Origin: Impatiens glandulifera
Lineage: Eukaryota; Streptophyta; Magnoliopsida; Ericales; Balsaminaceae
NCBI RefSeq assembly: GCF_907164915.1
Contig: NC_061862.1
Span: forward strand, 127,605,641-127,669,640
Reading direction: 5' to 3'
Length of the DNA: 64,000 bases
The position numbers were made by a program, and so were the translations under genes. The notes beneath the pieces are model-generated. The model had not been told where the DNA came from. It was given only the letters and a program-made list of their open reading frames with translations, and did not search any database. This document shows positions 1 to 10,132 of this stretch, piece by piece (the stretch's first letter is position 1; each line of letters opens with the position of its first letter).

Positions 1-1059
1 TCAAACAAAACCATTTTTTTTACAATATGTTATATTTGTCTTTTGAATCCACAATATTAATTATAGTTAAAACTTGATTCAATGTGTTTCAGTTGTAAGC
101 TCTCCAGGGTAACATCTTCCACCGATAAGAAACATAGTCAACAATTCATATTGTTTCTTGCTTCTACTTATTAAAGCAAACAAATCAAACAACCACTCAA
201 TATATACATGGAGAATTATATTAAGCATACATGTATACATGCACATGTATTTAGCTATTGCATGGTTAATTTTGATTAAAATAGAAACATAGTTATTTTA
301 GTCTAATTAATTAAATTATTATACAAATTAATTATTATATATGACAACTAATGTTGTAGAAATTATAACTGAATTTTCTAATTTATTTTCTATTCTAATT
401 AAATTTCATTATCATATTAACGATATTGCCCCCTTTTATATTAATAGTGTTATTCAACAATAACTAATCACCACATCTTTTGAATTATTTAAAAAATTCC
501 GCTTCATCCTTTAGAAAATATTCATCAACTATTTTGTAACATCTATTTTTTTTTGAAATATTAAAGAAAGATTTTTTTTATAGCGTGAGCTTACTAGTAT
601 AGCGCACTAAATATGTTTTAAAATGGTATGTATTTTGTCTTAAAATTATAGAAAATATATAAAAGTATTATGTTATAAAAAAAAATCGTATCGGTTAGAC
701 TGGCACGTCTAACTACATATTTGTTAGACTAACACGTCTAACTACGTATCTGTTAGATTGACACGTCTAACTACGCATCTGTTAGACTGACAAGTCTAAC
801 TACGTATCTGTTAGACTGGCACGTCTAACTACTTGTCTGTTAGACTGGTCTGTCTAACTACATATCTGTTAGACTAGCACGTCTAACTACATAACACGTC
901 TAATTAGCCTGCTTAAACCACGTCTAAGTTAGCCAAATCTGATGCACTTGCATAGAAACAATTAGACGAATTGGCTTCGTTCATTCAATTTTTAATCATA
1001 GTTATGTTTTACTCATACATCATCATAATAACGTTAATCAAATTAAATTTGACCCAATA
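1..1059 (-). repeat. Partial 3' LTR of Copia alpha-1
   Basis: Bases 960-1059 match the start of the 5' LTR at 8775-8874 almost base for base, sharing the run TTCGTTCATTCAATTTTTAA and the ACGTTAATCAAATTAAAT tail. The LTR abuts a polypurine tract. The 5' LTR is about 1.49 kb, so roughly 430 bp of this copy lie left of the window. Confidence 0.85.
688..910. repeat. Hairpin minisatellite in U3 of the alpha-1 3' LTR
   Basis: About seven units of period near 29 bp, each built on TTAGACTGGCACGTCTAA, in which TTAGAC and GTCTAA are inverted repeats around a 6-nt loop. Units are joined by CTACGTATCTG-like spacers. The same array is in the 5' LTR at 8240-8745. Most units carry CACGTC, an ACGT core of the kind bound by plant bZIP factors. 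Confidence 0.9.
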
Positions 1060-1073
1060 ATTTCCCCCTTTTT
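1060..1073 (-). other. Polypurine tract of alpha-1
   Basis: The minus strand reads AAAAAGGGGGAAAT directly before the 3' LTR start at 1059. This is the usual plus-strand priming site. The same motif precedes LTRs at 38051 and 45875. Confidence 0.85.
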
Positions 1074-1394
1074 GATGATGTTAAAACTTAGTTAACCGAT
1101 TAAAACAGTTATATGTATAATCAATGAATCAGCACAACAATATGAGCAAAAGATCATGTATTCATATGTTCAAAATATTAAGAGATACATAGCATGATCG
1201 ATAAATTAAAAATTTTCAAAAACAACAAAAGAAGAAAATTTTCAAAAACAACAAAAGATGAAAATTTTCAAAAACAACATTCTTTCCCCCTAAGTTTAAG
1301 GCCATATCTATTCTTTTCCCCCTTTTTAACATCATCGGGAGGGAAGATTTCTACTGATCTCTTTCAGCTAGAAAGATCTCCCGATTTCTTTTCT

Positions 1395-2110
1395 TGAACT
1401 TAAGCCTCCTGGCTTGGATAATGTAGTTAAGAACCTTTTGATAGTTCAAGACCCTCGAATATTTGATAAGAATCCCAGGTCCCCGACACTAGAAATGAAA
1501 GAAGGAAGGAACATGTTGAGCGGAGCAACATATCCAGGGGACCTCCTTTCAAACATTCCCACCAGGTTGTGGAAAATGACTCTCGACCAATTGATTGATG
1601 TCCCCTTAGTGATAGAAATTATTATCTCGAAGACCATCTTCGAGTAAGAGTTAGAACATCCATTGGCCAAGAGGGATCGGGAAATGATGTTGTTGAGTAA
1701 AAAAAATCAACTTTCAGGGAGGACTATAGTCCGGAGTTGTTGACAGGAACCAGAGTTCCATCATGAAGTGTGTCGGAGAAGACAAGTCCCATCTCGGATA
1801 GGACTTCTTCTGAAGACGTTGGGAACTCGGATAGCCCCTCGGTCGGATGGTTGAAGAACCAAGCAAACGATCCTTCAGTAAAATAATCAATGTCGTCGAA
1901 GATCTTTGCTATGATGATTCTACCGTCGTATAGCCCAACATTTTTGAAAAATTTACAAATCTCTGGTTCATGAATGATTACGGGAGCCTTGAGAAAATTT
2001 TCAAGACCTGAAGCTTTGAGCGATTCGAACATAGCTACCATAGTAGGAATTTCCATCCTTGACACAGAGTTGAAGTCGATTTGAAGGGTGGACGGCACAA
2101 TGGAACCCAT
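1395..2110 (-). pseudogene. Extra 3' ORF of Copia alpha-1, broken
   Basis: A reading frame downstream of pol, in the same orientation. The likely start is the ATG at 2110 (MGSIVPSTLQIDFNS...); a longer start at 2158 is possible. The first part runs to a stop at 1724, and the homologous continuation lies in another frame at about 1670-1446, with an NWS....F.NLV motif also present in alpha-2. Compared with the alpha-2 copy it shares an ID/VDF.S.S opening, MFESLK.SGL, a downstream FF..VG motif and the later NW block. I know a similar asterid retroelement-associated family with no assigned function. It is not gag or pol. Frameshifted, so not functional here. Confidence 0.7.
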
Positions 2111-2227
2111 TTTGAAATGAAAATGCGAGGGTTTCTTGAGAAATACTAAGAGGCGCACGAAGAACTCTGAAAAGAGAAATGAGGAATTGCAGAAAGGAGA
2201 TACTCAACCCTTTGAATATGACCATTT

Positions 2228-2476
2228 CTTTTATAAATGAATGCTGACGTATGACCATTAATGCAATGATTATATGAACCATCAAAGATTAAAGAATGTA
2301 TGTTACCAAGAGACGCATCATTTAGGATAAGCAACATTTAAGACCATAATCATCAAAATTGTCATTAATATCATGCGTGTAGAATAAAGTCATCAGAACT
2401 TTTAGTCATTCTTTTAACGTTGAGAGACACGTGTCTTCATGTCTTTGAAGAAGTGACTATTTAATTTTGGCGGGAA
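2228..2476 (-). promoter_or_regulatory. Putative internal promoter block upstream of the 3' ORF
   Basis: Three elements precede the 3' ORF start at 2110: a TATA-like TTTATAAAAG on the minus strand (2237-2228, about 120 nt upstream of the ATG), a perfect palindrome GACACGTGTC holding the G-box CACGTG (2426-2435), and TTTTGGCGGGAA (2465-2476), which matches the E2F consensus. The G-box region and E2F-like site recur at the same relative place in alpha-2. Promoter function is inferred. Confidence 0.45.
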
Positions 2477-2539
2477 TAGTACATAGATAGCTACCATAAT
2501 AGTGGACAGCTGTCCCAACTAGCTTGAAGATGAGCAGTC

Positions 2540-2870
2540 TAAGTACACACATAGTTAGACGTTTAACTTACTTTTCACACTATATGCCTCTAATCTGGAT
2601 AGACGTCTATTAGACGCATGAGTCTATTATAGACGACCAAAAGTCTATTAGACTCCGGACGTCTACTTACGCATAAACACCACGTGCTAGACGTGTTTGG
2701 TTAGACAATAGTGTCTAACTACGCTAGTCCTACAGACGTCTAAATGTCTGATAGACTTTGACGTCTAACTGCGCAGGTTGTCAACCAACACATTTATACA
2801 AACAGAAGATTAGACTGCTTAAGAAAATCTGCGTCTAAGTAGATATGCTTCTTAGACTACTGATCCATTT
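2540..2870. repeat. Degenerate TTAGAC/GTCTAA repeats in the pol-3'ORF spacer
   Basis: Many diverged copies of TTAGACG, AGACGTCTA and related motifs, some as short palindromes such as AGACGTCT. They resemble the U3 array of the same element but lie inside it, between RNase H and the 3' ORF. Confidence 0.65.
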
Positions 2871-2958
2871 ACATATTGAGACCTCTGTCTACATGTCTGT
2901 CTAGTTACATTTGAGAAACATGTTCCCCCTCAATGTATGCATGATCAGTTCAAATAAA

Positions 2959-3684
2959 TCAGTCAAGATCAACAAGCCCTAGAATATTTCTAAAGTGAAA
3001 AAACTTAGTCTCGGGTAGTGGCTTCGTGAGGATGTCTGCCGTTTGTTGATCTGTTGGGACATATTCAAGGCGAATATGCTTCTAACTAACATGCTCTCAA
3101 ATGAAATGATGTCGAATTTCGACGTGCTTTGTTCGAGATTGCAAAACTAGATTATAGGTGATTGCAATTGCACTTGTGTTATCGCAGAAAATCAGAGATT
3201 CTTCTACTTTAATTCCATAGTTCCACAGTTTCTGTTGGATCCATAAGAGCTGAGAATAACAACTTCCTGCTGCAAGATACTCGGTTTCAACTGTAGGCAT
3301 GGCGACTGACGTCTCCTTCTTATTGAACCAAGAGATCAAACGATCACCAAGAAAATGGCAAGTTCCACTAGTGTTTTTTCGATCAATCTTGCAACTTGCA
3401 TAATCTACATCTGAGTAACTTGTTAAATTGAAACTATAATTCTTTGGATACCACAGTCCCACATTTTGAGTCCCCTTTAGATATTTCAAAATACGCTTAG
3501 CAGCAGTGAGATGAGAAAGTTTAGGATTAGCCTCTAATCTTCCATAGACACCGACAACAAACTGATTGTCGGGTGGGCTAGCAATAAAGTAGAGTAAAGA
3601 GCTGATAAGCCCTCTATAGGAAGTGATGTCAACGCTTTGTCCACCTTCATCTTTATCTAGCTTGCTAGAGGAAATCATTGGAGT
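2959..3684 (-). pseudogene. RNase H domain of Copia alpha-1
   Basis: Minus-strand translation gives the Copia RNase H order: YRGLISSLLY, a shortened TASRPD-like segment (IASPPDNQF), AAKRILKYLKGTQNVGLWY, SYSDVDYASCKIDRKNTSG, VETEYLAAGSC, CDNTSAI, SRTKHVEIRHHFI, then after stops KHIRLEYV and TKPLPE. The catalytic-core Asp of YSDVDYA is present. Two in-frame stops follow HHFI. The terminal stop is at 2959-2961. Confidence 0.88.
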
Positions 3685-3696
3685 GGCAGCAGCAGA

Positions 3697-4410
3697 TCAA
3701 CTCTCCATTCCAAACTTCTTTATCAAGTCCTTGGTATATTTGGCTTGGTTGATGAGGGTCCCTGTTTCAAGTTGACGAACTTGAAGACCAAGGAAGAAGG
3801 TTAATTTTCCCATCATGCTTATCTCAAATTTGTCCTGCATCAGCTTGGCAAATTTCTCACATAATTTGGGGTTAGTTGATCCAAGTATGATATCATCATC
3901 ATATACTTCAATAAATAGAATATGAGAATCTTTAACAAATCTAAACAATGTTTTGTCTACTAACCCAATAACAAAATCACGATCAAACAAAAACTTAGTC
4001 AACGTATCATACCAAACTCTTGGAGCTTGTTTTAAACTATATAGAGCTTTGTGTAGTTTAAAAACATAGTTTGGTAAGGTATGATCAAGAAAACCAAGAA
4101 GTTGCTCAACATACACATCTTCATTTAGCTTACCATTGAAAATTGCACTTTTTACATCCATTTAAAAAACTTTGAAATTCTTAAAATATGCATAAGTTAG
4201 GAAGATTCTGATTGCTTCAAGTCTTACCACAGGTGCAAATGACTCATACAAGTCAATGCCTTTCTCATGTCTATACCCTTGAGCAACCAACCAGGCTTTG
4301 TTTCATACGACTAAACCATCTTCACTAAGCTTGTTTTGAAAGACCCATCTAGTTCCAATAACCAATTGATCAGTCGGTCTTAGAGTCAAATACCACACTT
4401 CATTTCTCAC
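3697..4410 (-). pseudogene. Reverse transcriptase domain of Copia alpha-1
   Basis: The frame contains MDVKSAIFNGKL, VYVEQLLGF, KALYSLKQAPRVWYD, VDKTLF, and a catalytic box that reads YDDD where Copia normally has YVDD, followed by FFLGLQVRQ and YTKDLIKKF. The N-terminal part (4180-4410) is split by stops. Substitution at the Val of the active-site box and the stops indicate loss of function. RNase H follows directly. Confidence 0.9.
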
Positions 4411-4413
4411 AAA

Positions 4414-5759
4414 TTAGTTTAACTCCTCTTGCATGACATTAATCCAATTTGGATCAAGTACCGCTTCACCAATTTTCTTAGGCTCAATTTGAGAAATAAA
4501 GGAAGAGTTAGCCATCTCATCCAACAATTGACGTCTTGTCCTACGAGGAGAATTAGGATTACCAATTATCAATTTAGGTGGATGATCTCTATTCCATTTG
4601 AAGTTTGATCTAAAAGGATTAGACGTTAGATTAGTTGGCTTCGCGACGTCCGAACTCTCAACAACCTGTTGAACTGGAGTTTGGACGTCTAATTGATTCT
4701 CAACCGGATCAACCACTTGATCAGACGGATAATCCCTTTGAACAGGAGCTTCATCCTCACTATCAGATTCAAGACATGCCGCTTCTAATCTGTTAGCAAG
4801 GTCAATGGTATCAATGGAATTATTTTCAACAGATTCATCACAAACAACATGGAAGGATTCCTCAATAGTGTGTGTACGATTGTTGTATACTCTGAAAGCA
4901 TTACTAACTGATGAGTAACCTAGCATGATTCCAGTATCTGCTTTAGCATCAAAAGAGGTTAAATATTCTTTCCCATTGTTATGAATAAAACACTTACACC
5001 CGAGTACTTTAAAGTAATAAACTGTAGGGATTCTTCCATAAAACAGTTCATAAGGTGTCTTGTCAAACGTTTATTAATTATTAACCGATTTTGTGTATAG
5101 TATGTTGTGTTTATGGATTCTGCCCAAAACTTCTGAGGAACACCTGAGTCGGCAAGCATCGATCTCGCTGCTTCCTTCAGTGTCCTGACTATTCTCTCAG
5201 CAATACCATTTTGTTGTGGATTTCAAGCACTATACAACTCGTGTCTAATACCAGACTCCTCGAGATAGGAAGTTAAGCGTCTATTGGTGAATTCGGTTCC
5301 CCGATCACTTCTGATCCGAATAATTCTTAAGGATTTTTGGATTTGAATTCTTCTAAGGAATTTAATCAAATTCTCAGCAGTCTGATCCTTAGAAGGCAAA
5401 AGTACAACCCATGTAAATCGTGAAATATCATCCATAACGACTAGGGTAAATCTCATTCCTGCCAAGCTCTTTACAGGAATTGAACCAAACAAATCCATGT
5501 GTAAAAGTTCCAAGCACCGGTTGGATTGAGATTTCCCTTTACTTTTGAACGATGATTTGCTCTACTTACCTAACTGGCCAGCAGGACAGACCTTTTCCTT
5601 TAAAAACTTCAAGTTTGGTAAACCAAGAACCAAGTTATGCGAACAGATGTTGTTAATGGTTTTAAAATTAAGATGAATCAATCTCTTATACCACAACCAG
5701 TTTTGATTAGTTTTGGTAATCATGCATATGGGATTAGATATTTCAGATTTCCAATTCAT
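4414..5759 (-). pseudogene. Integrase of Copia alpha-1
   Basis: The pre-integrase zinc region (5759-5562) reads LWYKRLIHLN and CPAGQLGK: the first His of the usual LWHKRL is Tyr and the second Cys of CxxC is Gly, so the HHCC finger is damaged. The core (5513-5223) has LHMDLFG and RSDRGTEF; a TGA at about 5222 precedes the PQQNGIAER segment with the Glu of the DDE triad. A further part at 5159-4959 (LADSGVPQKFWAE) and the C-terminal region 4926-4414 (LGYSSVS, EESFHVV, ending QEELN) follow. At least three breaks. Confidence 0.88.
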
Positions 5760-5762
5760 TTT

Positions 5763-6101
5763 TTAAGAATTTCCTACCATACTTCTGGTCAATAAAACAT
5801 TACATTGTTGATCCTTAACTATGCATGCATGAGTTTGAAAATCAACAGAAAATACATTATCACATAATTGACTAATACTAATAAGATTATAACACAAGTT
5901 TTCAACAAGTAGCACGTTGTTGATGGTTAGATTATCATGGATAATCTTACCCTTACTCATGGTCTTACCCTTGCAGTTATCTCCGAAAGTGATCTTAGGA
6001 CCTAAGCATTTTGTTATATCAGTTAGAAGTCGTCTTTCTCCAGTCATGTGTCTAGAACATCCACTGTCTAGATACCAAACTGAATCCTCTAGACAGTCAA
6101 C
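5763..6101 (-). pseudogene. Aspartic protease region of Copia alpha-1
   Basis: Open from about 6101; encodes VWYLDSGCSRHMTG, with the catalytic Asp in DSG typical of this Copia lineage, then ITFGDN, GKGK/SKGKIIHDNL and LLVENLCYNLISISQLCD. It would cleave the polyprotein. A stop lies just upstream, separating it from gag. Confidence 0.85.
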
Positions 6102-6294
6102 CTACACAAAAGCATATTTACAAACTTTTTGGTACTCACATTCACTTGGGTCCTCGATCAATCAGTCCCTTGGGAATCCATATTTAAGTTATTATGACGG
6201 ACTTCCCTTTTGTGTAGTAATAATTGCATATGATTTTGACTTAGCAGACGCTTTTCTGCTAGCCACTGATCCCTTAACTTTAGAGGATGGTTTT

Positions 6295-7332
6295 TTATTT
6301 AAAACTCCTTGACTTCTTGTCAGGTTTTAATTTGTCAGACTTACTAGCTGCCTTCTTTTTAGGTTTTAACGAGCTGACAGTTGGTGGAATATGAATAATT
6401 TCATCCTTTAAAGTTAGCTCATCACAGCTTGAATCAGTTTCAGTATTAGTTAAACTCCCTCTAACAAAGTTTATAGGCTTAAATTTGTATGTTAATAAGT
6501 TTAGATTTTTATGGAACTTGTCCGAGTCATTATTGTCATATCCTAAACCGGATTTACATCCGGCATGCATTAGCATAATAATTTGTTGTTTGACAGCCTC
6601 TCCAAACTTCATTCAGGAACTTACCACATATGTCAAACATTGGTTTTCAGAAAATAAAGTTTGAACTTTTTCTTTGAGAATCTTATTCTCAGATGAGAGC
6701 TCATCTACTTTATTTTTAAAAAGTTTTGGTTCAGAAAATTGGGATGAATAAGAGTTATTAGATTCATATTTTAATTTCATTTCATTGAATGAGTCTGATA
6801 ACTTCTTGTACTCACTGACCATGTCATTGAGTGTAGTAGTTAGTTCATTTCTTGTAAAACCTTACGAGTAAGAGTCTAGTACCTTTGATTTGTCGTCTAC
6901 CATCAGGCATGTAACAACTTCATTATCGCTTTCGCTAGATGGGTCTTCTGAATCGCTATCGCCCCATTTGGACTTGTTTTCATCACATACAAGAGCCTTT
7001 TGCTCAGTTAGGTTTTTCTTTGTTTGAACATTATAGCCATAGATTTGGATAAGCTTCTCCCATATTTCTTTAGCAAAGGAGCATGACTTGATCTTGCTGA
7101 ACACATCCATATTGAACGACTTGTATAAGATGTCTTTGGCAATATTGTCTAAGTTGTTCATCATCTTTTCTTCAATCGTCCATTCACATCTTGGCTTTTC
7201 AATTTTTATAGGACCATTAGAGATGACATACAACATGGCATAATCGAGTGCAGCCAAATGCGCTTGCATCCTTATCTTCCAGCATTCATAGTTTTCTTTC
7301 AGGAACATGGGAATTTGGTTACCTCCAGACAT
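6295..7332 (-). pseudogene. Gag of Copia alpha-1, lacking the zinc knuckle
   Basis: Starts MSGGNQIPMFLKENYECWK at 7332, just inside the primer-binding site. Residues 1-110 are the usual Copia gag N-terminus (ENYECWK, IEEKMMNNLDN, A.EIWEKL). It then jumps from KKNLTEQ to KALVCDENKSKW, without the second half of UBN2 or any CCHC knuckle; gamma-1 has both. A coiled-coil-like stretch (6822-6613) and a lysine-rich tail (to 6295) follow, separated by stops. Confidence 0.85.
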
Positions 7333-7367
7333 GATTCGAGTTCTTGTTTCTTGAGAATAGAAAGCAA

Positions 7368-7380
7368 GGCGCTGATACCA
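7368..7380 (-). other. Primer-binding site of alpha-1
   Basis: The minus strand reads TGGTATCAGCGCC two bases inside the 5' LTR. This differs by one base from TGGTATCAGAGC, complementary to the 3' end of plant initiator tRNA-Met. Confidence 0.9.
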
Positions 7381-7382
7381 AT

Positions 7383-8874
7383 TAATGGGATCAGTGTAAT
7401 CAATAGAGATGGGGGTCTGAGTATTGATAATAACTTCAGATAAACGAATTGATAGAAATCCTGTTAGGGATTAATATCACTTTCTATTTTTCGCAAACCT
7501 TCACAAACACTATAATACGATTCAAGTGCAGAACTGTTTATTTGGGTTTGAAGTTTTGAACCAATGAATAATGAAAGACAGAAGGTAAAGAACACAACAA
7601 GTTGTTTATGGATGTTCAAAGTTAACTCTCCTACGTCACCCCTTCTTCCAACAACCTAAAGGATTTCACTAAACTTTTTTAAATCAAATACAACTTACTG
7701 AATAGTTAACACTCTGTTGAACAGAACACACTCTATTCAACTTACAATATGATCAATAATATCTCTCAACTAGACAGTGTTTTTGATTCTCTCTCTTGAA
7801 CTTAGAAAATGATGTACAATTAGTAAGTGTAAGAGCAACATGAGTAAGAAGAATTCAATTCAATAACTGGTAGACCGTTAGATTCGTTCGTTGTCCTTGA
7901 GCATCTATTTGTAGAGGAAGGACACCAACGGTCGAATCTTCTTCATGGACACATGACACGCGTCCATAGGATGGCCGCCTAAAGGACAAAGTACAATAGA
8001 CTCTGTACTCATGGAACGTGATCGTACTAAACGGTAGTGCGCCGGATATCCTTCTGCAACTGTCCTGTACTGAACAAGTAGTGGGAGGAATCTTCGCATA
8101 CGTGGCATTCATTCCTTGGATGAAAATAGTTGGCGTACTGGTCTGCAAGTGAAAGTGGAGCAGGAGTAGATTACAGCTAGTTGATCGTGGGTAGACGTAT
8201 GCTAACTTCAAACGACTGCTAAAGCGAGGCATTAGATGTGCTCCATTAGGCTGCCAAGTCTAAGGAAGTTAGACGCCAACGTCTAACAACGAGTTCCATT
8301 AGACTACCACGTCTAATGGATTAGCCTGCAACGATTAACTTTGCATCCCATTAGACTACTACGTCTAATGGAGTTAGACTGCATCGTCTAACTACATATC
8401 ACTTCAGACTAATCTGAAGGAGTTAGACGCCAACGTCTAACTACATATCTATTAGACTGGCACGTCTAACTATGTGTCAGTTAGACTGACACGTCTAACT
8501 ACGTATTTGTTAGACTGACACGTCTAACTACATATCTGTTAGACTGACACATCTAACTACGTATCTGTTAGACTGGCACGTCTAACTACGTCTCTTATAT
8601 ACTGGCACGTCTAACTACGTATCTGTTAGACTGGCACGTCTAACTACATATCTATTAGACTAGCATATCTAACTACATATCTATTAGACTGACACGTCTA
8701 ACTACGTAACACGTCTAAGTAGTCTGATTAGACCACGTCTAAGTTAGCCAAATTTGATGCACCTGCATAGAAACAATTAGACGACTTAGTTTCGTTCATT
8801 CAATTTTTAATCATGGTTAAGTTTTACTCATACATCATCCAAATAACGTTAATCAAATTAAATCTAACCCAACA
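7383..8874 (-). repeat. 5' LTR of Copia alpha-1
   Basis: Begins TGTTGGG at 8874 and ends about 7383, where it aligns with the end of the alpha-2 LTR (GGATC.....ATCAATAGAGA on the plus strand) and abuts the primer-binding site. Length is about 1.49 kb. Bases following the LTR at 8875-8879 read AAAGA; its partner lies outside the window. Confidence 0.88.
8240..8745. repeat. Hairpin minisatellite in U3 of the alpha-1 5' LTR
   Basis: About fifteen copies of TTAGAC-(loop)-GTCTAA. The right-hand part has a regular 29-bp period with TGGCAC or TGACAC loops; the left part is more diverged and includes CCATTAGAC...GTCTAATGG. Most repeats hold an ACGT core. Confidence 0.92.
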
Positions 8875-9851
8875 AAAGAAATTGAGCTATTTGCGATAGA
8901 TGAGTATACGATATTCCGAAGTTACAAATCTAAACGACTTTAAATGAGATAAATAGATTTGTTTGATTATTTGTAATATGCCATGAGACTTTTATTTTGT
9001 TTAGAATGAAGAAAATGAACTATGTCTATTTTTTTCCATTTAAGGGTTTTTAATAAAATGGAAAACAATCCGTTTATTTAAAAAAAATAATTTGATGTGT
9101 TACATAAATTGGGAATTAAAATGATATATACTAGTTTTATATACATCAAAAACAGCCAAATACTAACTTTACAAGTTTAGATCACCCACAATGAAAATGC
9201 CCTAGTTGAAGCACTTGAATGGCCAACAATGGCGGATCTCTCTCCCCTAGGTATAAGAATTCTAACGCAACCGACCTTAATCGGTTTGGTTGAGTATTAG
9301 AGGCGGATTTTAATTTTGGTCCCTTTGTCTTCTTAATTTTCAAAGGGAAAATTCGTCTTATTGGCTCAAGTAAATTTGATTAAGTTTTCAAGAATTATTG
9401 TACTTTGATCTTCAACTTGATTCAAATAGTTTTGAATTTTATGGTCTTGATCAAAAGTTTGTGAATTTTGAAAAACAATTAAAAACACGAAGTCTTTCGT
9501 TGATGAAGCTCTACCGCGTGCCGTAGGTGAAGGCTCCAACCAACCTTCAAGTGATTCGCATACCGAAATTTTAGATAAGGTATAAGGTATGAATATAAAA
9601 TATTAAGATATACCGTATCGACCCACCCTAAATATAACTTATTAAGTAAGTATTAAAATACTTTATATTTTTAAAATATATATACAAATTATATATTAAC
9701 AATCACTTCTCTCTAAATAATACAAATATTATTTAAAAACACTACGCCTAAACACGAATTTGCAATAATTTTGGGTGAGTTTTAAGAAAGTTAATTAGTC
9801 AAATTGAAATATCAATTAAATATAATAAATAAATAAACAAATCCCCAAAGC
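8875..9851. other. Intergenic DNA upstream of the globulin gene
   Basis: AT-rich sequence with no sustained coding frame. I see no transposon termini. A slightly GC-richer stretch at about 9181-9560 has no recognisable product. Confidence 0.5.
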
Positions 9852-10060
9852 CATGCAACCTTCCACATGAGTAAAGAGATTCTTCAGCCAGATGTTTGTG
9901 ACATGCAGATACAACAAACAAAATTCGGAATATTAACAGTTAATGTCATCAGGTGGCTATGTTTTGCCGAGACAAGTCGGCAAGTCGCCACATCCCCATT
10001 TTAACATGCAAACCAAACACACCAGCGGCCAGACGTCCCATCTCCACTTATTATAAAAAG
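9852..10060 (+). promoter_or_regulatory. Seed-type promoter of the 11S globulin gene
   Basis: Three RY elements (CATGCA at 9852, 9902 and 10005, the last as CATGCAAA like the legumin box), an ACGT core in AGACGTCC near 10031, and a TATA box TATAAAAAG at 10052-10060, 81 bp before the ATG. RY elements bind ABI3/FUS3/LEC2-type B3 factors and ACGT cores bind bZIPs in seed-storage promoters. The match is by motif only. Confidence 0.75.
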
Positions 10061-10132
10061 GACATTCTCGGCCCTAAAAAGATCACACCAACATATCTCC
10101 ATTTCCCAGTACTCAAGAGAAGCTAGCTAGCC

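Larger units (their letters stand above)
1..8874 (-). mobile_element. Copia LTR retrotransposon alpha-1 (3' LTR cut by window edge)
   Basis: Reading the minus strand, the order is 5' LTR (8874-7383), primer-binding site, gag, protease, integrase, reverse transcriptase and RNase H (to 2959), a repeat-rich spacer, an extra 3' ORF, a polypurine tract (1073-1060) and a 3' LTR from 1059 to beyond base 1. This PR-INT-RT-RH order defines Ty1/Copia. The LTR begins TGTTGGGTTA at 8874, while the 3' copy begins TATTGGGTC, a decayed terminus. Every pol domain carries stops or frameshifts, so the copy is dead. The left target-site duplication lies outside the window. Confidence 0.93.

Noticed and set aside
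7855..8232. 125-residue minus-strand ORF
   Set aside because: Falls within the R/U5-U3 part of the alpha-1 LTR; overlapping frames are equally open and no homologue came to mind.
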